A DNA stretch of 64,000 nt from Nemophila menziesii (lineage: Eukaryota > Streptophyta > Magnoliopsida > Boraginales > Hydrophyllaceae). Shown piece after piece: positions 57,811 through 64,000 of the stretch. The stretch spans positions 16,106,001 to 16,170,000 of the forward strand of contig JARWIR010000008.1 in assembly GCA_029959085.1 (NCBI GenBank), read 5' to 3'. The stretch's first letter is position 1, and every line of letters begins with the position of its first letter. The translations under genes were made by a program, and so were the position numbers. Under the pieces are notes generated by a model. That model was not told the DNA's origin. It saw only the letters and a program-made list of their open reading frames with translations, and ran no database searches.

Positions 57811-59322
57811 ATGGAGAATCCAAGGAGACTTGAGCTACCCATCGAGTTCAGAGTGGAGCCACGAGGAATTCGCGCCCCAGAAATCCAAGCCACTAAATTT
57901 AAACCTGATCCAGGGATGCTAACTCAATTTGCATCTCATGGACTATTCAGCAGAGATGCACATCAAGATCCGATCCGATATATTCAGAAATTCATGCAGA
58001 TCTGTGATGCTTATATCGTAAGAGGAGTTACTAGGGAACAAGTATATTACCTGATGTTCCAGTTCTTCTTGACCGGATGTGCAAGCGAATGGTATGATAC
58101 CCAATACCCTCATGTTATTCCAGATTGGGACAAGCTTCAAGCAAGATTCCTAGACCGTTTCTATCCGGTTAGTAGACGTTTAAAAGATATGTTGGAGCTT
58201 GAACAATTTATACAGAAAGAGGAAGAGAGTTTGGGTGAAGCATGGTTACGATTTACAGATAAGAAGGCGAGATGTCCCTATCATAGATCCTCGCCAGAAT
58301 ATTCTTTAACCTTGTTCTATGGAGGCCTTAATGATAAATCAAGAGAGAAAGCATATTCGTTAGGAAACGCAGGTTTTGTGTTACTAGATCCTGAAGAAGC
58401 TGAGTTGGGGATGGAGAGAATTCTTGAGAACGAGAGAAGTTGGCCAAAGCGAGCAGAAAAAGAAAACAATTCAGAATCTCTAAAGCTTAAAGAATTGGCT
58501 AAACAACTCGAAGAACTACAAGAACAAGCCCGAATAATTGCTCAGGTGAATACGGTACGTACAATTCCTTCGTGTCCTGGTTGTGGATCAAGAAATCACG
58601 TGTGGAAAGGGTGTATGAATAATCCAGCAGTAGCTTCCATTCAATATCCTCAAGATAACTATTATTCTAATGGTTATACTTATCCTCAAGAAAGCTACAC
58701 CCATTATCAACAACCTCCACAGAAAAAGAGTTGGGTCAGAAAGCAAGAAACTTATCATCAACCCCAACTTCCATCTTATAATCCACCACAACCTATTCAG
58801 AAAAAGGCACCCATTGTTGAAAAAGCTTGTCAAGAACCAAAGAAAGATCCACCTAAACAATCAATGCAACTGGCGAAACGAGAACAAATCCAAGACTTGA
58901 ATTCGAGTATGGCTAAATTAATACAAGCAGCTGAGAAAATGAGTCATAGCCAACAGAAAGTTCAAACCCAGGATAAGATTATCAAGCAACTAGAGCATAC
59001 TATATCACATATGGCGAGTAAATTACAAAATCGGCCAAGAGGGCAACTTCCAAGTGATACTATTGCTCCTAGAGATGATTCTTGCCATGCAGTTGAGTTG
59101 CGAAGTGGAAAACAACTACCTCCACCTAGACCAGAAACAGAACCAATCCCTATTCCAGAACAAAGGGGGGAAGAACCAATCAAAGATACAGTGGAGGAGG
59201 TAGTTAAACCAAAGAGTGTCCAAACCGAGACACCTGAGAAGACAAGAAAACCAGTGGAACTTAATACACGCCCTCCACCACCATACCCTTCATGTGTCAG
59301 AAAGAAGGACAATGACCTGTAA
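57811..59322 (+). CDS. Gag polyprotein of the Athila-like element
   Basis: 503 codons from the first ATG, 102 bp after the primer site. The Retrotrans_gag domain covers about residues 45-195 (YIQKFMQICDAYIVRGV, FFLTGCASEWYD, W..L...FL.RFYP, E.LGEAW.RF...CP). A helix with coiled-coil character (about 220-243) and a CCHC zinc knuckle C-x2-C-x4-H-x4-C (residues 255-268) follow, then Q/Y/P-rich linker and a proline-rich end (RPPPPYPSCVRKK). The TAA at 59320 is probably a mutation, because the same frame goes on past it and past a TAG at 59356 with conserved text (MPFVEAIKRVPKYLKFMKDIL) until 59563. The protein would package element RNA in the cytoplasm. Confidence 0.85.
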   Translation: MENPRRLELPIEFRVEPRGIRAPEIQATKFKPDPGMLTQFASHGLFSRDAHQDPIRYIQKFMQICDAYIVRGVTREQVYYLMFQFFLTGCASEWYDTQYPHVIPDWDKLQARFLDRFYPVSRRLKDMLELEQFIQKEEESLGEAWLRFTDKKARCPYHRSSPEYSLTLFYGGLNDKSREKAYSLGNAGFVLLDPEEAELGMERILENERSWPKRAEKENNSESLKLKELAKQLEELQEQARIIAQVNTVRTIPSCPGCGSRNHVWKGCMNNPAVASIQYPQDNYYSNGYTYPQESYTHYQQPPQKKSWVRKQETYHQPQLPSYNPPQPIQKKAPIVEKACQEPKKDPPKQSMQLAKREQIQDLNSSMAKLIQAAEKMSHSQQKVQTQDKIIKQLEHTISHMASKLQNRPRGQLPSDTIAPRDDSCHAVELRSGKQLPPPRPETEPIPIPEQRGEEPIKDTVEEVVKPKSVQTETPEKTRKPVELNTRPPPPYPSCVRKKDNDL

Positions 59323-59364
59323 TTCAAGAAGTTCGATGACATGGTGAGAAAGGTTTAGATTAAA

Positions 59365-59565
59365 ATGCCGTTTGTTGAAGCTATCAAAAGAGTGCCGAAA
59401 TATCTAAAATTCATGAAGGACATTCTTTCGAACAAACGAAGTATAGAAACCGCGGATATGAGTGGATCACCAGAGGGGGTGTTATGCTATCAAGTTACCA
59501 CCAGAAGAGCCCCTTCCCACGAAATCTTGGATGGAACCATCCATACTTATGAAGAATCGAGCTGA
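59365..59565 (+). pseudogene. continuation of the gag-pol frame and deletion junction
   Basis: In frame with the gag after two stops. Residues MPFVEAIKRVPKYLKFMKDILSNKR are the segment that leads into protease in relatives (compare 1600-1680). After about ETADMS the text no longer resembles protease; SGSPEGVLCYQVTT may come from the far side of a deletion, because VTT and the following sequence precede the integrase-tail region. The exact junction cannot be fixed without a full-length relative. Confidence 0.6.
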
Positions 59566-59627
59566 AAGGTTCGTGGGAATCAAAGGAAAGGGGTGGAAAT
59601 TTCGTCATTATTAATCAATTTAATTAA

Positions 59628-59969
59628 TTGAACGAGTTGGAGGAGTTTCGTAATCTTGCCTATGAAAATTCACGTCTCTACAAGGAGAAAACAAAACGAT
59701 GGCATGATAAACGGCTCCGTCCAAAGCATTTCGAGATTGGACAAAAGGTTTTATTATACAATTCTCGATTTTCAAACTACCCAGGAAAGCTTAAATCCCG
59801 TTGGGGAGGACCTTACATTGTTACCAAAGTCACACCGCATGGAGCGATTGAGATTGAAAATCCAGCCGAGCAACGGACATTCATGGTGAATGGCCAGCGT
59901 TTGAAGAGATACTATGACAGTGAGGACTTTGGGCAAGGGGAGAAAATCTACCTTGTCGAATGCGCTTAG
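59628..59969 (+). pseudogene. integrase C-terminal domain remnant
   Basis: 113 codons, open, starting without ATG in NELEEFRNLAYENSRLYKEK, the helix that follows the integrase core in plant Gypsy elements (RWHDKRL). GQKVLLYNSR, FPGKLKSRWGGPY-type text (here YPGKLKSRWGGPYIVT) and EQRTFMVNGQRLKRYYD then form the SH3-like tail, ending FGQGEKIYLVECA and a TAG. The zinc finger and DDE catalytic core are missing. The tail is intact and in relatives helps bind DNA and the target chromatin. Confidence 0.85.
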
Positions 59970-60184
59970 CCTGAGGTACACGTCTCACTCAAAGACGTTA
60001 AACAAAAGTGCTCTTGGGAGACACCCCTTGTTTTAATTGCTTTTTAGATTAGTTGTTTTTGCTTTGTAGTATAATTTTAAGTTAGTGTATATTTTTAACT
60101 GTGTTTACAAGCTAATAGGAGAGAAAGGTAGTGTGTTATTGTGCAGGAAACGAGTTTGGGGTCGAAAGGAAAAAAATTGGAGGA

Positions 60185-60545
60185 ACTCAAAGCCTGGCGC
60201 GGACTACCCCATGGTCCGCAGGGATGCACCGTGCCCAGAAAACCCGTACCACGGGTCGGGTACCACGGGTTTTATCCAGAAAGTGAAAAAAAAATCGAGG
60301 AACAGGCGCGGTACACCGGACCCTGGTCCGCACGCCCAAAACGCGTGCCACGGGGTCGGGTACCACGGGTTTTTTTGACGGACATGGCGCGGACTACCCA
60401 TGCACCGCACCCCGGTCCGCACGCCCAAAACACGTGCCACGGGGTGCTAGCTCGGGTATTATCCAGTGGGCAAAAATTTGGAGCATCAGAAGCTGCGGTA
60501 CACCGCGGGATATGTCCGGTGCACCGCAATAGGCGGTTTGTGAAG
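60185..60545 (+). repeat. GC-rich degenerate repeats in the Athila-like element
   Basis: Recurring strings GGCGCGG(A/T)ACACC, GGTCCGCACGCCCAAAAC, CGTGCCACGGGGTCGG and GGTACCACGGGTTT in three imperfect rounds of about 100-130 bp. They occupy the same place as 2815-3220 in the other element, although the sequences differ. Open frames over it (60085-60560 on both strands) are a result of GC content. Confidence 0.75.
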
Positions 60546-60902
60546 GAATTCTTTTCCTAATCAAACTCTTACCTTACGAGATTAACCCTAGCCTTCCATA
60601 CACGAATTTTTCAGACCCAAACCCTATATATACATCTTAAAGCTTGTGCAAACCTTCACAATTAACACAACAACTCATCAAATCCTCTCCATCATCTTCC
60701 ATAAACACAATCCTTCATCAAATCCATCACACTACACCATCAAAACACCATCAAATTCAACAAGCTTTAAAGAGTTCTTCCAAAAATCAATCAATTAACC
60801 TTTCTCTTTCATCTATTCCAAGCAACAACATCAAGCTAAACCAAATTTTCCTTAAACTTTTAATCCATCCTTGGTATAACTTGAGTTGTGGGTAAATCAA
60901 GC

Positions 60903-61370
60903 ATGACTAACAGATCTGAAGCTATGGAATACAAGAGAAAGTGTTCAATCCTTGGATAGAATAAGAAATTGCCGGGAGCCACCATTGAAAAACCCATCAA
61001 TCTTGATGAGGTTTCTGAAGAATCAAAAGAACAGGCACCTGAACAACCACTACCAAAGAAGAGATTAACTGCTAGAATGCCCACACCATTAAGGAGGCCT
61101 TTAGACAAAATAAAAATCCAAAACCAAGGTTCTTCTACCTCTTCCTCTGAAATTGTTTATGATCTTCCTCCTTGGGCTATCAAGTTACAGAACGAAGTTG
61201 AAAGATTACGTGAAGATAACAAAGACCTTTGGGTAGAAATCATGCAGTTGGAAACAAAGGTAGAGAATTCGACCTTGTACAAGGATATAGATGATTACAC
61301 CGATCCCTCAGCTTCAGAAGATGAGGATGATATGATGGATCTCTATGGCCAGCCAGGTAGGTCATTCTAA
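60903..61370 (+). pseudogene. extra 3' ORF of the Athila-like element, one internal stop
   Basis: ATG at 60903 reads MTNRSEAMEYKRKCSILG, then TAG (60957-60959), and the same frame continues without a break to 61370: basic and proline-rich RLTARMPTPLRRPLDK, serine-rich linker, a coiled-coil stretch (KLQNEVERLREDNKDLW.EI.QLE.KV) and an acidic tail (EDEDDMMD). Total 155 codons with the stop. It lies where Athila elements have a second ORF, but I see no signal peptide or membrane segment, so it does not look env-like. Function unknown. A G-to-A change from TGG would explain the stop, but this is inference. Confidence 0.6.
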
Positions 61371-62890
61371 TTTTTCTTAATAGCTTGTATGCATTAGGTA
61401 GTTTAGTTAGTTTTATTTTAAATTTTATTCCATGCTTGAGTTTTTTTTTTTCGAGTCGTGGGGACACGGCTCACTTTTGAGTTGGGGGTGGGGATTCGTT
61501 GTCCTCATCTTCTTTTCGTTTTTGCATAAAATTTAAATTTTTTAGGTTGAATTAAGGCATAGAATATCTTGAATGTACCTATTGAGCATGATTTTATTAG
61601 GTCAATGATAGTAGGTAGTATGTTTTTGAAAGATGCAAACAAATTTGTTTAGATGCATGTATGAAAACAGGAAATAAAGGATAGAAAAGTTAATGAGCAA
61701 TGCTAAGAAAACACGTTGAAACTTAGGAATAGTTATTTGGTGTGTAGAAGGTGAGGTTTAAAATTAGTTGAAAACCCACTTATCTATGAACTAATAATGA
61801 AAACGTAACGAAATCCGGTAGTTATAAAAATGACTAAGGCAGTTCTTTCATGATAAAACACTTGAAGCCTTTAGACTTTCTCACCCTTTTATTTGATATT
61901 ATTGTTATCTATCCGTCTTAGCCCCTCTGAGCCTTTCTAAAGCCTTTATTGAAACACATTATAATCCATACCTTAGTTTGTAGGACTTATCTATATGACC
62001 CGCACTCGAATCGCAAAACCTGAGACACTCGTTTTAGAGCTTAAGTTTGGGGTGGTGGGTTTCATCATTAGGGAATTTGGGAATTATCTTTGTGATTTTA
62101 TTGATGATGAAATTGTTATTATTGTAACCCTTTGTCGGGGTAATAGTGAATGAAAAAGAAGCTACGAGCTAAATTTGCCAACAAGGGCATAAAGAAAAAG
62201 AATATATATATGAAAAAAATAGTGTGATATCTCAACATCAAAAGAGAATCATAACTATACAAAAGAAAAATTGATGTGAAAAGAGAATATATATCTGGAC
62301 CGGCAAAGTGGATCTTATATCATCAAAGGTTTTAATTGGGATTATTGGGGATGCACATTAAAAAGCATCAATAAATTGGGTGGAGTGAGAACATCTTCGA
62401 GTGAAAACTCAAGCTCTAGGGCGATTCGTTGATGGCTAGTGAGGAGAGAGCCAAAAGCTCACTTTTCATTATCCAAATATACCACACCCGTCCTTAAGCC
62501 AAGTTATAACCAAGACCTTAGGATTTTTAACTACTAGATGGAGAAACAATTGAGCTATTAGGTAGTAGGTAAGTGGACCATTGGATGCTTTATTTGGGAC
62601 CTATGAACAACCTATAGCCATTAACCTGAACTAAGTTATCATCCTCTCCTTCTGGCATTGCGAAATTAATCTTAACTTGAATTTATGGATTGTTGATTAC
62701 ATGTATATTAGGCATATTTGTGCATTATTTCTTGAGAATTACTACATGAGATTTTTTGGGATTTATGCTCTAGGATCATTCATTATATTTTTGTTCTTGT
62801 TCTCCTCCGACTTCTTCTTGTTTATTTTGACTACCCTACTGTTCTTTACTTTTATTGTATCGGGACGATACAACTTTGAGTTGGGGGTCT
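61371..62890 (+). other. 3' noncoding region and polypurine tract
   Basis: No gene supported (the leucine/phenylalanine-rich frame at 62677-62910 runs into the LTR). GAGTTGGGGGTGGGG at about 61479 is a second polypurine-like string not followed by an LTR. The block 62434-62478 is identical to 4360-4404. The true polypurine tract GAGTTGGGGG (62878-62887) ends three bases before the LTR. Confidence 0.75.
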
Positions 62891-64000
62891 TGATGTTTCC
62901 TAATTTGTGATAATAAAATATACTCATGAGACATCATTTTAGGCTTATTTATTAGTTTATAGGTTGATTTTAGCTTATTTTAGTGCACTTTCCTATTTTG
63001 GGTCTTGATTTGTAGAATTATTATTTTTTAGAGCATATTGGGTTTAATTGTTTATTTAGTGTGAAGCTTTAAAGATAATTATGGAGATTAATTAGAGTCC
63101 AAGTCAAAGATTACAACTTATGGAAAGAGATTTGCATGGAAATTGGAGATAAGGAAACAATTGCTAAAAAGATGGAAAAGGAAAAGCTGCATAAATCTAG
63201 GATTCTGCACACATGTCTAAAGATTGGTGTTTTTACCTAAGAAATAGGCAGAATTTGGTAATTTTCTTCTAAAGGGCCTAGATAATTCTGTTGCGATTCT
63301 TTTGGTATCTTGTGGAGCAAAATCCGACCAATAACGAAGAAGATACACTCAAAATAGCGCAGCAGTGTTTTCCTTACGAATTTGAGTTGGGCTAGGAGTC
63401 CATTACTTGAAGTTATCTCCACCAAACGAATTAGGTCAACCTCTACACTATAAATACAGCCTCTTAACAATCTTAAATCATCCTTGGTGAAACCTTAAAC
63501 CAAGAGGAAGCTTAGAACACAAGAGAGAAGTCTGGAAGGAGCTGTCATCAACAATGTCTTCTTCTACCTTTAGATTTGTAATTTCTTTCTTTTCTTGCAT
63601 GAACTAATTTTCTTTAGCTTGAGTTTTTGCATTAATGTATGAACCCTAGTTTTGATTGACATCGATCTAATTTGGGAATTCAATGTTTTAAATAGAATTA
63701 TACTTTTTATTCTCTGTTTATGTGTTTGGTTTTATATGCTGTGTTCTTGTGGACGGCCGCCATTAGAATTACCATCTAGTAATTAGGTCACCATTGACAA
63801 CGGTGTTTAATTGCATGTTTAGCACATAACGTCTAGTATTAGGTATGATCTGACAACCCAACCTAGCTAGATAATCACTATGGTTTAGTTCTTGTGACTA
63901 TTTACCCATTACAGGAAAAGTTTGCTTAGGAAGCCTTATTGACACAGGTAAATCCTATTTTAAACTACCGATAGCATATTGGGACCGATTAGGGAAATAC
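62891..64000 (+). repeat. 3' LTR, truncated by the window end
   Basis: TGATGTTTCC onward, aligned base by base with 56208-57316 (one extra T near 63024). The last 370 bp or so and the target duplication lie outside the window. Confidence 0.92.

Larger units (their letters stand above)
56208..64000 (+). mobile_element. young non-autonomous Athila-like Gypsy element (gag only), 3' end outside window
   Basis: 5' LTR 56208 to about 57685, tRNA-Asp primer site 57692-57709, gag 57811-59322, integrase tail 59628-59969, GC-rich repeats, an extra ORF (60903-61370), long 3' region, polypurine tract (62876-62887) and 3' LTR from 62891. By eye the two LTRs differ by about 17 substitutions and one single-base indel over 1.1 kb (about 1.5 percent), so insertion is recent. 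Protease, RT, RNase H and integrase core are absent. It was inserted into a LINE; AGACG (56203-56207) should recur after the 3' LTR. Confidence 0.92.

Noticed and set aside
60085..60560. Open frames of 78-139 codons on both strands
   Set aside because: Caused by the GC-rich repeats; frames overlap in several phases and show no domain.
61470..61495. GAGTTGGGGGTGGGG considered as the start of an LTR
   Set aside because: Not followed by TGATGT; the real LTR start is at 62891.
56208..64000. Possibility of an endogenous pararetrovirus or env-bearing retrovirus-like element
   Set aside because: Two LTRs, a tRNA-Asp primer site and plant Gypsy gag fit Athila-type elements; the extra ORF lacks signal peptide and membrane segments.

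Overview
This window is nuclear DNA from a flowering plant, most likely a eudicot. It is AT-rich and intron-scale, with no operons, and it is filled with families typical of plant genomes: Ty3/Gypsy elements of the Athila/Tat type primed by tRNA-Asp, L1-like LINEs with a zf-RVT region and a C-terminal RNase H, a ZMYM/TTF-type hAT element, Mutator-like elements with 9-bp target duplications, a Stowaway MITE and several hAT-like MITEs. I could not identify the species. Only one intact protein-coding host gene is convincing: a single-exon, secreted, proline-rich cell-wall-type protein at 41412-42803 with a TATA box 57 bp upstream of its ATG. A short fragment resembling an ARM-repeat part of a UPL-type HECT ubiquitin ligase lies at 53483-53725 on the minus strand.

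Layout. 1-6284: right part of an Athila-like element (gag, protease and integrase-tail remnants, GC-rich repeats, 3' region, polypurine tract, 3' LTR). 6449-6921: two interleaved inverted repeats (MITE-like). 7747-13620: decayed LINE pieces on both strands and a possible old Gypsy LTR with primer site. 14230-18242: a hAT element with a perfect 8-bp duplication and a broken transposase. 19932-23310: a fairly young 5'-truncated LINE. 23985-30046: a hAT-like MITE, two related Mutator-like elements and another hAT-like MITE. 30241-31471: a miniature LTR retrotransposon abutting a Stowaway MITE. 32130-38035: an old near-full-length LINE. 38806-40385: a solo Athila-type LTR with a perfect 5-bp duplication. 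41412-42803: the proline-rich protein gene. 43290-49030: a LINE split by a 4.4-kb Mutator-like element, which itself carries a small hAT MITE. 49958-50406: a MITE with GC-rich palindromic ends. 55089-56207: a second LINE of the 19932 family, interrupted by a young Athila-like element that starts at 56208 and runs off the window inside its 3' LTR.

How the parts relate. The two Athila-like elements share layout and even a perfectly conserved 45-bp noncoding block in their 3' regions, but both lack reverse transcriptase, RNase H and the integrase core. They are non-autonomous and would need proteins supplied by another copy. The LINE pieces provide the substrate into which the younger elements inserted. 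The most useful results are exact element boundaries with target duplications, the non-autonomous gag-carrying retroelement, the conserved 3' block and several composite or nested structures. I found no evidence of a new multi-gene biological system; the interest lies in transposon architecture.
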